The notes under the pieces: generated by a model
The model's input: the letters and a program-made list of their open reading frames with translations, nothing else
The model's database searches: none
What the model was told of the DNA's origin: nothing
Source: Allium sativum
Taxonomy: Eukaryota > Streptophyta > Magnoliopsida > Asparagales > Amaryllidaceae
Length of the DNA stretch: 64,000 nt
Direction of reading: 5' to 3'
NCBI GenBank assembly: GCA_030737875.1
Contig: CM060921.1
Coordinates: forward strand, 406,760,192-406,824,191
Shown here: positions 34,077 through 47,469 of the stretch, in pieces
Layout: each line of letters begins with the position of its first letter
How positions within the stretch are numbered: the stretch's first letter is position 1
Made by a program: the position numbers and the translations under genes

Positions 34077-36960
34077 AGGTATTTATCAAATCTTTGGTTT
34101 TGAAAACATAAGATACTATATACATGTAGTACTTCGTTTCACGTTTCGACATATCGCACTTATAACACCAGCAGTTTTCATAATATGTCCAAACCATGTT
34201 TTAAAACATACCATTCTCATATTTCCTTATATAAGATTTCATTTCAAATCAATCTTCTTCCAAATCAATAGTTTTCGAATTAATCATAATTCTTATATAC
34301 ATCTTCCATATATATATATATAAGGTTCGAAAACTTCATCTTCAAAATCAAAAACTTCAAAATTTCCAATTTCAATATCAATTAATTTTTTTCAAAATGA
34401 TTCGAGTATTCAATATCAGTTCAAAATTTAAATCCACATTTACAAATTTGTTCAATATCAACATTCATACTCAATTTGGATTTCACATTATGATTATCGA
34501 TATTCAATTGAGTCTTTACATTCAATCATTTTGAATCTTAACTTGTTCAGATTGGATATATATGTTTATCAAAATAACTAAGTTACATAAAAGTAATTTT
34601 GGAAAAATAATAGCTTAATGTAAAATTAATCTAAATAAATAAATAGATTTTGAAAATGGGTTTGAAATAAATGGATATGCATTGTAAAATAACTAGCTTG
34701 ATATGCAATAAACTTAATGAATAGATAGCTTTGGAAAATGGGTTAAATGATTATATAAGTCTTGCAAATGGTTTTAAATGAATAAATAGGTTTTGGAAAA
34801 GTAAGTTTGAAAATTATATTTGAAAACAAAGATAATTAGGCCTATAACAAAATAATTTAAATAATATAAATAAACCTAATACCATAATTTCAAATAAAAT
34901 GGTTTTATAACGAATACTACTTTCAAAAATAATCCAATCCGAATCAATTTTCCAAAATTCAAAATCCTAATTATTGTCGGTTCTAATTTCGAGATTTAAA
35001 CTCAATTTAACTTCAAATTCAATTCATTTACATTTCTAGTTGAACCAAAGGTTCACATTTTCTCGTTACTTTAGTTTCCCTTTTTTTCTTCATCTCCAAT
35101 TTCAATTAAATTTGAAATTCAAGACTCAATTTCAATTAAGTTCCAAATTGAACTAATTATTCAAGTTCACATTACAAATTGATTCCCTCAGCATTCATAT
35201 TCAATTTCCTTTGAGCTTATAAAGATATAACTTAAAATTTCAAATTTCACTTAAAATTTCAAAATTTATTTAACCAGTCAGAATTTGAACTTTACTCAAC
35301 TATTGGAAATTTAGATTCAATCATTTCCTTAGAGATGTTCACTCTAAACTCACATATTAGATTATCCCGATACATTAGGTTTTACATCATCCAATGCATA
35401 CTAGAGAATCAATTCCGGATCTTATTCCAAATTTTTCCAGAATGTATACATATTTGCATATTCCAAGTATTTCTGAAATCAAACTCATTTTATCCAAGAA
35501 ACCAATAGCAATGTTGCTAACATGGTCTCCCGCACTTTGAAACTTGATAATAAATCTCGACAATGTAAATTATTATCTAGTGACAAAGTGGGTTCTCCAT
35601 TCATTTTTTTTTTCTCGAAACATTATGGAAATCGTTCGAAATATTTTCATTCTAAAATACTTATATAGTTTACTAGCATATTTAAATTTCTTGGAAAAAT
35701 GTGATTTCAAAACATTTGAAACCAATTTCAAATTTTTCAGAATTAAATTCTCTAGTTTCAGTCGAACAATTCTTTTTAAGTCAACTAACTCAATTAATAT
35801 ACCTTTCATATTCTTTCAGTGATTTAACATTTTCAATTTATTTATCGACTATTTGCTATCACTTTTTAATATATAAGTATACGATAATCAAAGAAGGAAA
35901 CCAATTTATACAAATTTATAACTTCCAATATATTTCCTTGGTTAAATCTAGAACAGATTTGCAACGAAAGTTGAGGAACCCTATTGAAATGAAAGCTATC
36001 AAGCATACACATTCAAAGAGTGGGGACTTCAAAAGGGCTTTCAATTCCAAAATAAGTTAGGTTCAAAATAATTTATTCTCTCATTTCAAGTTAAATATCG
36101 AATGTATTATTGGTACACATATTTATATTACTAAGCAATTTACATATATACTTGATTCAAATTAAATATCTAATCAATTATTACGCATATGTTATATTTC
36201 AAATAATTTACAAACACAATCTTACTTATGCAAGCCAAATCCTTTGCTCTATTCGAGTGATATTTTATATAATCTCCAAATTTATTTAAGTCTCATTTAT
36301 TTCCCAAAATTATTTGGTTTCAATCGATTTAATACTCAAATTGATTTCAAACTATTTCTTATTATATAGTTTCAAAGTCGCAACATACATTGTATTCAAT
36401 TAATTTATATTTACAACACTCCAATTCCAAATTTATTAATATTTCATATTACTCTATTTTTCAGAATAAATTATGTTTCAAAACACTTTAGAATTCCATA
36501 TACTTTTTTTTTCAAAATACGTTATGTTTTAAGTTCCTTTTAGTTTCCAACTACTTTTATATGCCTTTACGCTTCCTCTGTAATACTCTAATAAAATATT
36601 GGTTTCAAAATAATTTAAATTTCAAAGTATTTACATTTCCAAATTAATTTATATTTTACAATACTTTATTTCTTCAAATTAATTTCAAAATTATTTATTT
36701 TCAATTTCAAAATATTTTTCAAATAAGTTTATATTCAAAGTACCTTAAAAACCGAAATACCTTACTTTTCAAATCAACTAATATTTACAAATATTTCAAA
36801 ACAATTACACTCTTAAAACGATTTATTTAATTTCAAAATAATTTATATTTCAAAATACGCTCTCTCGACGGTGATTCTTGTGTTAATTCCACTCATTCTA
36901 GAGTATTGCTACTCTATCTCTAATGAGTTTTTAAACCCGATAAGCTAGGCTTTGTCAAAC

Positions 36961-36978
36961 CAATGCTCCGATACCAAC
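36961..36978 (-). promoter_or_regulatory. Primer-binding site of family A element A2
   Basis: On the minus strand GTTGGTATCGGAGCATTGG adjoins the LTR. It shows that this LTR is the 5' LTR of a minus-strand element with its interior to the left. Confidence 0.8.
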
Positions 36979-39900
36979 TGCAACGACCCGCTATTTTTAA
37001 CGTCTCCAAGTCGTTAACTATACCATCTTAGAACGCTCAAAACGGCGAATCGTTATTAGCTTACAGGTTTTAATCCGAATAACACACAGAATCGTAGACA
37101 TAGAATAAGATACAATATCTCACAACTGAAATTTTTGTTATACAAATATAAGAGTTAACAAAATATTTTACAATGGAAGAATATACAATGTATACATCGA
37201 TTTTTAAAATTAATGTTTACTTTTCCAGCCGGTCCCTGCGCGCACAAATACGTCTTCACATTCCTCTTCAGTTTGCAAGCTGAATCTTTAAATCTGTAAC
37301 ACTTAGGACCTGATCCGAGTGTTCCATTCAAAAACATAAAACATAAAACACCCCAGTCAGGATTAAAATTATTTCATGTCAGTCGCTTCAACATAAATGC
37401 ATAAATATAAGTAGTTCTAGTCCTAACGAGTTATGAAAAAAATGAGCAAAATCCGTGAATTGTCGAGACACCTTTACTACAATGGATCAAGGTACTTACA
37501 AGTACCAAATAGTCTAGGTGGAAGCAACTAGTGACGAGGGGGATAGTAATTTAGGATGCAGCATACAAATTAAATTCCATGCATGCTTGAGAAGCGTGCT
37601 AACAAGACGAGGTAAAGTGCATGCATCTAAAGATAACACAACAGCTTTATATAAAATGAACAATGCATGCAAAACGAATTGAGTTAAATACATTCAATAA
37701 ACGGAATTTGACCAATGCAAGTAGATAACGAATCAAACTGAACTAAGGCCTGCAATTAACCTGATTGAATTAATGAGTGTAAATTAAATAAATTGACTCA
37801 ATGCATGTGTGACACATTTATTCAAAGGCAACGAGATCAGAACTAACATAGGAGTTGTAAGGACATGAAAGGCATGCAATATAAATCCATCCTAAATCTC
37901 AAAGTAAAATGGCAGATCACACGTAGCATGACCATATAAAATTGTGTCTAAACACTAGTTTTTGGTCAACAATGGATAGAAAGTGTAGTAGTGAGGCATA
38001 GCCAATTTCACAAAGTGGAAGTTACATGCTCTAGCTACTTCAAATAAAATCACCTACATATATGCATATAGTTTCCAACATGAAAACGAACAAGTAAAAC
38101 ACAAGTAACAATAATGCAGGCAGAGCATGGTCTAAAATAACACATCAGAAGGGTAGCAGGTTTTTAAATATCAATATTGGTTATTTCATATTTCGACAGC
38201 AAGTCATAAAATGCAATTTCCAGATGATACATATTTGGTAACTATGTGTATAAGAATGCAACTGAAATCAATGAATAAGACATTCAACCCACGTATGGTG
38301 CTAAGCTTAAGAACATACAATAAATAAATAAGATGCAGATACAAATATAGCCAAGGACAGGGAATCAGGAGAAAAATGATGTAGTAACGTTTTCAACTTA
38401 CAGTTAATCCCCAATCAATTTGAATTCCTATTTTAGACCCGTGTTACGCTAAAGTTAAAGACTTGAAAATGAGTTTAATCGTAAGGTGGACTTACTTTGC
38501 GTCGTCGAATCAGAAGCAGACAGTAGCAACTTTGCTACATGTGGTGATCAACGGGCGGGATTAACAACTGGTGAACTTGGGAGGACTTGGGGAAAGCTTG
38601 CGGCACAGGTTGCAGATGACGGTTACTAAAACAACGGCTCAGGTCAATGGTGGTGAAATAGGAAGCGGCGGAAATCGGAGCGTAGCCAACAACTTTGGTC
38701 ATGGTGGTTGTGAGACAACTACTTTGTACGGTTTGGGGTTGCGAGCAGTTGGTTTTCAAGGCAGAAGACTTCGTCCCAGAGTTGAGGACTTCGGCTTTGG
38801 ACCGGGAAAAATGGGTCGACTTCGGTGGCGGTAGATGCGGCATTGGTGAGTGGTGACCAGAGGATGATGGAGTGGAGCAGAGGAGCAAACGGATTTAGTT
38901 GTCGGCAGGATTTTTTCAGAGGATTAGGAGAAACGATTTGGGGGAAAATGATTTGGAGGAAATAAATTTAGGGATAAAACTAGTGGCGGAACAAATGAAG
39001 AAGTGGAAAAAATATAGAAGAAAGGTAAAGGTGACAGGCGATAACAAGGGGACACGCGGTGAAACATAGGGCTGCCAATTTTCTACACGACCCGTGACCC
39101 GACCCGAAACCCGCACGGAAATTAGCAGGTTAACCAGACCCATTTAGTTAGCAGGTCATTTTCGAGTCAACCCGAATTTGACCCGTTTATAAACGGGTGG
39201 GTTTAAGGTTGACCCGTTAACCCGATTTTGACCCGCCAAACCCGATTATATGTTGTATCTCTTCCATACTGTTAGTCTTTTATGTATACTATTAGTGTTA
39301 ATCTTTTATGTATGTGGTAATCAGTACGCTCGTATATGTAAGCTGTTATATTTTACTAATTTATTCTTGTATGATGTTAGTTAGATTTTACTTATAACAA
39401 CTGTATCTCTTCCATACTCGTAGTCTTTAATTTATGCAGTATGGGAATATATACTTATGTATAGAAATTGACTTTTGGATATGGTGATTTCATGCTTTAT
39501 GCATGTGTTGTCTGTTGTTGACTTTGCAACTTGTTGCATATTGGTGATTATATAACAGTGTGCATGTTGGTGATTAGGCTCGTTTGTTGCTTATATTAGT
39601 AGGCAATATCTATCAATGGGTCAAACAGGTAAACCCGACCCAACACAACCCGATACGGCCCATTTAGTTAAACGGGTTACGCGGGTCGGGCCAACCCGTT
39701 TATAAACAGGTCGGGTTAGGGTTGGGAAAATATGACATGTTTAATAAACGGGTTGACCCGACCCATTTATAAATCAATCCGAACCCGAGCCGAACCCGAC
39801 CGGACACGACGCATTGACAGTCCTAGTGAAACATTAACAAAATAACAGGTATGATTCAACATTTCAGCACAAATTTAACAAGTGGCAAACCCAATGTAAC

Positions 39901-40341
39901 CAATATTTTTTTCCAAGTATGGCTACCATAATAAGTATATACCCCATACTGGTATATTTACAAATAATAATAGGCATTTATACTTGTTAAATTCAATTCT
40001 AAATAAATTTAAATACATTCTCAAGTGAAAAGGAAAAATCAAATTTAAAATTTATCAAACGATATATTTAATTAGTTTTAAAATATTAATATTGTTGAAA
40101 AAAATTAAAAAACTATTAAATTCCAATATAAAATTTTAAATTAGATTTGCAAATAAGTTCAAGACCAAGTTAAAAATAGACCAAACCTCAAATTATAAAT
40201 AAATTTCTTAATATAAGTTAAATTTCAAAACAAAATTCTAAATTCTAAATTCTAAATTAATAATCATGTATAAACATAAATTTTCAACATTAAATTAAAT
40301 TAACTCTAAAATTTAAATATTGAAAATCCTGGTTTATTACA
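36979..40341 (-). mobile_element. Family A 5' LTR, copy A2, carrying a hAT-type insert
   Basis: In plus view it starts TGCAACGACCCGC after the primer site and is judged to end GGTTTATTACA at 40,341. Without the hAT insert it is about 2.6 kb. It shares with A1 and A3 CTCCAAGTCG, ATTAGCTTACAG and ACACTTAGGACCTGA. A predicted minus-strand splice donor GTAAGT lies at 38,495-38,490, downstream of a GC-richer leader (38,500-38,900). The 117-codon minus ORF at 38,535-38,888 is leader sequence and is not conserved in A1. Confidence 0.65.
39067..39825. mobile_element. hAT-type non-autonomous element 1 (759 bases)
   Basis: The ends are TAGGGCTGCCAATTTT and ...CATTGACAGTCCTA, an imperfect inverted repeat (TAGG(G/A)CTG(C/T)CAA). 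It is flanked by exact 8-base duplications GTGAAACA at 39,059-39,066 and 39,826-39,833. Both ends carry dense ACCCGACCCG and AACGGGT subterminal repeats, and the centre (39,240-39,600) is AT-rich and non-coding. 8-base duplications and subterminal hexamers are typical of hAT elements. It lacks a transposase. Confidence 0.9.
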
Positions 40342-41638
40342 GAATGTGAATCATAGGCAATTGCTTGACCTGCTTTCTTTTGGTGGCCATTGTAATGTTA
40401 GGCCACGTGATCTCGATCTTACTCGGTATCATTCGACAATTAGTGCTGGTTTGAATCCCTATAAATTATGAACTAGGGCTTTACTTCTAACACATCATTT
40501 TTCTAATAATTGCAAAAATTCTTCCACTTTTCTCCTAAAAATTTCTAAATACACATGGGGAAAATCAGAAAAGTATAGAGGACATGAAATAGATTTAACT
40601 CAAGTTGTTGCATCAAGGGTAAATTCTAGATCTAGTTCTAATTGATAAATCAAAATCCTTTTTCCCTAATCCAATTTCTAATAAGATCTATATAAATGTT
40701 ATTGTGGATCTAAATAAGCAGTATGAGTCACATGCTAATTTGGATTAGATATAGAGATTTGAAAATGCAAATTAAAGGTAAGCGAGAATATTATATATTA
40801 TATATGATATTAGATTACATCATTACAAATTAATCATATATGCTAGAGAATTGAATTAAAATTGCAAATGAATTCACCCATATGAAATGTTGAAGAATGC
40901 TAACTTTCCTATAGAGTTGTATTGATAATTACGGAAGAGAAACGACTAGATTTGATTTTGTATTTCTGAAATGGTTGTAACTATCATATTAGTGTTAGAT
41001 TAGTTAATTGAAGCATAATAAAGTGGAATTTCATTTTATTATGTATTGATAGATGAGATTGGATATAAAGTCAATAGAACTTTTTGGACTTTAGCAGTAT
41101 TTTAATTTATTGAAAACTATATTGTTGTATGTGGATTTCATATATTATCAGGTTCAAATTCAACAAAAGTTTTATGTTTAAAATGATAAGGAATAAATAT
41201 GTGCGTATAAAAGAAAGAGATGTGCCAAATATGAAAATACCTACAGGGATCGACTAAAGCTTGAATATGTCATGATAAAAACTGTAAAATAGTAATATTG
41301 TAGAGAAGTAAATAAAAAGTTAAAAGCGATCACACTAGAGTTTTTATACTGCTATGAACTTTCCATTCTACCTTTAGTCTCAAAGCTCCTCTTGGGCCTG
41401 ACACTAGCTAAAACATGTCTAGGAATAGACTTATACAAATTGTTTTTCTTGACAGCTTTATATTCTATAATGTTGATTTTGTTTTTGGGCACAATTATTC
41501 CTACAACTACTCCTAAAATAAATTGTGAATGAATAAAGACGAAAGGTAAAGGATTTTGGTGAAAGTAGTAAGTATAAGTGAGTATTAGTGTTTCCGAGAG
41601 CACTTGAAAATTCAGGAAAAAAGCATATTTAGAAAGAA
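40342..41638. other. Unassigned AT-rich sequence
   Basis: No ORF with a recognised domain and no clear repeat. A TATA-like CCTATAAATTATG lies near 40,459. It follows the inferred end of LTR A2, so it may be the sequence A2 inserted into. An 83-codon minus ORF (41,352-41,603) has no visible motif. Confidence 0.4.
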
Positions 41639-41646
41639 AATTTGAT

Positions 41647-42558
41647 TAGGGCTGTAAACGGATGTAGTCGGATATGGATAGTGCTGTATCCGAATCCGTA
41701 TCCGAAAATGAAAATCCGTATCTGATATCCGCTTAAGAATATCCAAATCTGTATCCGCGGATGTTTTTGGACATCCGAAGATATCTGTATCTGCCTTTCG
41801 AATATATCTGTATCCGAAACTTAAAAATGTACATTGGCGATTATCCAAAAATATCCAAAAAAAAATCTGAAAAATATCTGTTTTCGAAACTTAAAAATGT
41901 GCATTGGATGTGGTTATTCGAAAAATCCAAAAAAATAACCGAAAATAAAATAGTAAAAGATTACCAATACATCACTCACATCCAAATTTTGTTCATACAG
42001 TATTTTTTGAAAAGATGAATACATCTAATTAAAAATTCAAGCAAGACATCGATCGAATAAATTCATACAACAAATATTTTAAGAGATAAATTGTTCAAAA
42101 TGTGAAAAACACCACCTTAAGACTAAAATAAAACAAAACGTAAATCATAGAAGCATACACACAATTATGTCTTGATTAAAACCATACCAGAACATAAATT
42201 AAGGAGTATATGATTTAAAATGTTGCATAATACCAAATACAACATTCATTTATAGTCAAATAACATTTATGTCAAATAGTTGAGATTAATTTATCTGTTT
42301 TAAAGAAATTTATATATTAATTTAAGCTTAGGTGTAAATCAAATATTATATATAATATTTACACACATACACTCACACGCATCATAAAATCGAACAGATA
42401 GTTTTCTGATATGGATACCAGTATAACCATATCCGTACCCAGAAGATTTTCGGATATTGGATATCCACATCCGATCCTCGGATAACGGATATATTCCGTA
42501 TTTTCAGATACGAATGCGGACGGATATCAGATTTTTCGGATACTCATTAACAACCCTA
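41647..42558. mobile_element. hAT-type non-autonomous element 2 (912 bases)
   Basis: The ends are TAGGGCTGTAAACGG and ...CATTAACAACCCTA, an imperfect inverted repeat. The flanks are exact 8-base duplications AATTTGAT at 41,639-41,646 and 42,559-42,566. ATCCG/CGGATA motifs crowd both ends (41,660-41,930 and 42,410-42,545), and the centre is AT-rich and non-coding. It is a different subfamily from element 1, as the subterminal motif differs. The short ORFs inside (41,612-41,848; 41,761-42,018) are made of the repeats. Confidence 0.9.
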
Positions 42559-42867
42559 AATTTGATACCTAGTATTTGGAATTTAATATAATTAAATAGA
42601 TGTTTAATGGTTTCCATCATGAGTAACGAGTCTAGAAGTGTTCTATACTGATTGATGGCTGCAACTGCTTATGCTGAGATGCGAGGGAGAAAGAAGAAAA
42701 GAAGTGTCTTTTCAAAAAGGACAGTTATAGTTGGGTTAGACTTTTGGGAATTTGGTTCAGACACCCAACTTAATTCAAGATTAATTCCCAAACCTTAGGT
42801 CAGTCGTCTGTATCATTATTCAAACATCTAGTCCAGGTTTGGAATAAAACTCGAGACCATAGTAACA

Positions 42868-42934
42868 CGTCTTTCAAACGTCCAACACAAAAGTATGCTT
42901 GATTTTCTTTTGTGCACCAGACGTTTGGAAGACG
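42868..42934. repeat. Imperfect 25-base inverted repeat (stem-loop)
   Basis: CGTCTTTCAAACGTC...ACACAAAAG (42,868-42,893) faces CTTTTGTGCACCAGACG...AAGACG (42,907-42,934) across a 13-base loop. The pairing is interrupted by a small bulge. Confidence 0.6.
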
Positions 42935-44377
42935 GAAAACTTCACATCTTCTGTTTTAATTTAATGTACTTTTTCTATCTGTGCTTAGATTTTACGTAAC
43001 AATTATATATAGATTCTCTTTCTTTCTATCCAAGCACCGTTTACATAAGAAAATTTTCTTTGTTATAATTTTTTTCTAACTTACTTCGGAAAAATCTATT
43101 TTTTTATTTCTCGCAATTCTCTATTTCTATCGATTGTCATATTTGTTACTTTATTTGGACTTGTTGTATTCTTTTAGTTATGTCATTACTTTTTCCTTAG
43201 CTTATTTAACTTAATCTACTGACCTAAGCTGAATTTCAAATAAACCTTCTAATTTTCTCAAAACTAAAATAGGAAAACAAGCACACTACATAGCTTCTAG
43301 CAAGGGCTAAGAATCTTAGGACCATGTCACTGCTAACAAAGAAAAGTCCAAACCACATGATCTAACCAATTAGTTTTCCCTCTACCATCTACTTGTCACA
43401 ACTAGCCTTTGTTGTGTACTAACTGTCTTTCTCAAGCAACAACCTAGGCTCTATAGTAATTACGCACTCTACGTGAATTTACTACTATTCCAAAATAATT
43501 TTTGCTATCTACCTTATAGCCTTAAAAATATTCTCCGTCTTTCCTAGGTACTAATCTTTACCTACTCAATGATTTAAAAAACATGGTTTGACATTGTCAC
43601 TTTTTTTAAAAATTTAAACGCTTCAAAACTTTTTTTTCTTCATTAAAACTTACTTTTTCCAGACCATAAAATTGACATCTCATAAAAAAACACAATTTTT
43701 TTTTCAAATCACAAAAACTGGAGTAGACAAGGACAACTATTTCTCAATTAATTTCACAACATCTCATATTTACTACGCTAGTTCAACTACTTATAACTAG
43801 GTGTTAATTTCTAAACTTATCCCAAACATCTGCTCTATTCTAAATTTTTAAAAACTTATTTTTTCCACTCACCATAGTTTATGTCAAATCAATTGTGAAA
43901 AGAATAGATATTGTCAAAAAAATCTTACTAGAAATTTTAGTTTTTTGACAAAATGAAATCTTTTCTATGTTTTGTTATTTGATTCTTTCATACTTATAGC
44001 TTAAAGATTAGCAAGCCATACATTCTCCATACTGTATATATTTTTCTGAAAGAATTCATTTGAGATAAAAGTTTCATAAGAAAGCACCATTTCCAAAATA
44101 TACCCTTTTTTCAAAACTCAATATGTACATTTCAAATATGTTTCTTAATTATTATTTTCAAACATCAGAAATACATCTATTTGTTTTAAGAATTGTTTCT
44201 ACACAATTTAACTAGTAAACATTATAAAACTTTGAGGTCAAAACTTGAAAACACCATAAATTATCATCCAAAAGCTTTTGAAATTTCAAGTTCTTAAAAT
44301 TTAATAACGGGCAAGACCCAAAGAGGATTCCTCACTTACATAGACTTTCCTAAATATTCCCATAAAGTCACTTCTCT

Positions 44378-44417
<40 letters not shown>

Positions 44418-44447
44418 TACATACATGGATATATGTATATATATATT
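44378..44447. repeat. (TA)n(CA)n(TACA)n microsatellite
   Basis: A TA run passes into CA and then CATA units and back to TATA. Confidence 0.95.
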
Positions 44448-44783
44448 CTTAATCCATTTTCTTTTTTACTCTTTTCTAATTTATAAGGTTCAACTGCCAA
44501 ACCCACTAATCCGAAATACTAATATTTCAGAAACTAACATATGTTATCCATCTCTTTCCATTACAAAACTCATTGTACACTTTCTACCCAAACCACCTAA
44601 GGGTCCCCGATTTTCATAACCCTTCTTTTAGTGTACGTAACTGCTATCCCAACTCTTTCCATAGATCGTTCTTCCTATTTAATGGGTTCCTTTATGGATT
44701 TAGGTGTGTATATATAATATATTTATATTTCTAAAAATACAAATATTTTCACTCACTATCTATAATTAGGAATCCTGAGCTTG

Positions 44784-44798
44784 AGCTCTGGTACCAGA
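44784..44798 (-). promoter_or_regulatory. Primer-binding site of family C
   Basis: On the minus strand TCTGGTACCAGAGCTC follows the LTR end, one change from TGGTATCAGAGC. It orients family C as a minus-strand element with its interior to the left. Confidence 0.75.
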
Positions 44799-47469
44799 TG
44801 TAACATCACACCGATTTTTTTCTTCAAAATTCTCAATCTATCTAAGCTCGAGTTCGCTTATCTGGAAGAGCTCGATAAAACATCTCACGGCAGAATGGAT
44901 AAAATATAATAATCAAGTATAACCTTATTGAAATAATAACACTGTCTAGCAAGTGTACAAAGGCTACCATATCTCTGCCATAAACCTAACCTGCGAGTAT
45001 GTCATGAGGGCAGGGTTATAACGCAATGTTTTGGTGAATGGACAAATTGTACATTTTGAAGTAACCCTACATATACCGTTCAGTTATGTTTTCTTAATTA
45101 TTAGGTTATTTGAGTTAATAACACTCAAGGCTCTGCACTCACGTCGTACTCATATACTCCTTAGTAGATTAAACCTAATGTAGTATATATGTGGCTATAC
45201 CCAACATACCAAGGTAGTACCCATAGAACCCTCCTCGTACGGTTTCATCGTCATGCCACAGAAGCGTATACAGCCTCCATCTTATGCTAAACTGCATACG
45301 GAAATTTATATCGTTACGCCACGTAATCACACAGAACTACCATGCTATGCCATGTAAGCGTACAAATCATCATATCAGAATTCCTCGGTTGAATCACGTC
45401 TCAACACGGGGTAATGCCCTAATGTCTATGATACACCACACAGTGTGTGTTTTTAGACCCTCACACGAATGTACTACTTACTATAACCCGAGTCCCGTAA
45501 TAGTGTCGCATCCAGTGCACAAAACTCGGTCATGGGCTTTCAATATCTGTAAAGGAACGCTTCATTAAGCCTACAATATAGATATTCACATATGGTTTGT
45601 CTTTTCACGTAGCTATGGCCTCACCCTAGCCCCTCACTCAACGAATGAAAGACTTCTTCAAGAGACAAGTGACGTACCCCTATCAACCATTCTAACATTC
45701 AATTTGGTGTGTCCTAAAACTAATGTCTCGATAGTGAAAGATCGAAGGTCTGTAGGTTTAGCTCTAGTCTTTTCACATCACACTGACTGCTAATGACAGG
45801 TATTCGACGATTACTATCCTTAATTTTGTCTTGACCAACCTCTCCCGAGGAAAACCACCGAATCACCCAATGCCATCCACCAAAACCTTCTAACTGTCAT
45901 ATCACAGTTGCAGTCAAAGTATACTTAGTGGATGGTAACGTACAGACCAAACCCCTGCGTGTATGGCTTGAGCACGTACCGTACAGAGGACCACCACGGA
46001 ATACCCTACCACGTCCCGTAGAAGCAACGTGTTTCCTTCCAGTCCCGTAGAATAATCAGTTGAACGTGCTCCTCTCGTGTCTCCAGACACCACAATGATC
46101 TACCCCTTTTGGGTTCTTTACCTTGTACGTACAGACTGGTCTAAGCGCATCACACCATCGTGTTATTAGACCCTACATCTAATCTTTTAATCACACGTCT
46201 GCTTTACCTTATCATACTACTACTTAACTTGATTATTCATATATTAGCTTTTTATTCAAGTTACTTGGTTCATTAGCTCACCATTGGCTGCTTACTTTCT
46301 TTATCCAGCCATATGCCTCTGAAGCGGACTTCCGCTTATTATTTTTATTAGACTTAATACTTCTAATTATAAGTCTACTAATAATAAGCCTACTTTATTC
46401 CTTCTTATTTAATCATAATATTATCTTGCACTGTTATCACAACCAGTGTTGTGGGTTTACTTTTTAACTTAGTTTCCTTAACTAAGGTTTATTAATAAGT
46501 TATCTTGTAACAACCCGAAAATCTGGGCCAGTTTAAAATTTTTATTTTGGCAATTTTAGCGAATTTTGAATATTTAAAATAGATTATTTTAAATAATATC
46601 GACGGAAATTTATTTTGAATAGAATTCGAACGTATATATTATACGCGTCGTCGTTAGAATATAAATATTTATATATAATTATAAAAGGAATTGAAAATGG
46701 CGCGGTAGTTCGATAATTCGATTTCAAACTTCAATTGAATGTACCGGGTGCAAAACAATCCGGATTTTAGTGAAACCAAAAATAATGGAATCTAATAGTG
46801 AATATCTTTCCAACGGAGTTGAGAAACTGAGATTTCACTTTATAAATGATGAGATATGTCCAGTTGAAATTTAGAAATAGTCGCTGTGGAATTTATATAT
46901 ATTTTAATATAATATAAGGCCCTTAAAAATAGCATTTTGCAAACGACCTCGGATTTCGACGAAACCACTTTTGTTGGGTCCGTGATGTCGAATTATTACT
47001 AGATTCCAAATTTCGTAATTTTTCGAATCAATATGTGAGCGTGGCAAAGGAAAACGCGTTTGACCAGTTTAAGTTGATTTTAATCGACTGGAAATTGGCC
47101 ATTTTTCAAACGGCCTCAGAATTCGACGAAACTAGTTTTGTTAGGACCGTATCGTCAATACGAAGCTAGAAAATATTTTTCTGGAATTTTTCTAGTTAGT
47201 ATGTGACCCCAGTAATTTGAAATGTACGTTTAAAATTCAATATAGTGATTTAAATGAAAATTCAAAAGGAAACTGATTGTAACAATCGAATCAGCTTGTG
47301 ATACATATCCCATTGTGTTCGGAATGGGGGTAAAACGCTATGGACGACAGGCGGTGGGCCTCGTTTCGAGGTCATAAGTAAAAGTCAACCCTTTGGCAAA
47401 AATTTAATAATTAAATAATAATAATAAAAAAAAAGAATTCCCTCCCCTTTTCTTCTGCCTTGGCCCCCC

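Larger units (their letters stand above)
33508..36960. other. Retroelement interior without recognisable coding
   Basis: The left part should be family D leader and the right end is family A2 interior (36,850-36,960 matches 20,571-20,706). The junction was not found. ORFs up to 154 codons exist (33,859-34,323) but hold no known motif. The middle (34,300-36,800) is monotonous TTTCAAA/AATTTCA sequence. No gag, pol or 3' LTR is visible. Confidence 0.5.
42567..44779. other. Non-coding interior left of family C LTR
   Basis: No recognised coding. It lies on the interior side of the family C primer site, so at least its right part should be family C leader or decayed interior. It includes a stem-loop (42,868-42,934) and a microsatellite (44,378-44,447). 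The 64-codon ORF at 44,425-44,619 has no motif. Confidence 0.4.

Noticed and set aside
33859..34323. 154-codon plus ORF
   Set aside because: It runs through a 42-base tandem repeat and AT-rich sequence, with no domain and no supported start.
38535..38888. 117-codon minus ORF in LTR A2, and the 84-codon ORF at 13,389-13,643 in A1
   Set aside because: Both sit in the leader of the same LTR family but do not resemble each other as proteins, so coding is unlikely.
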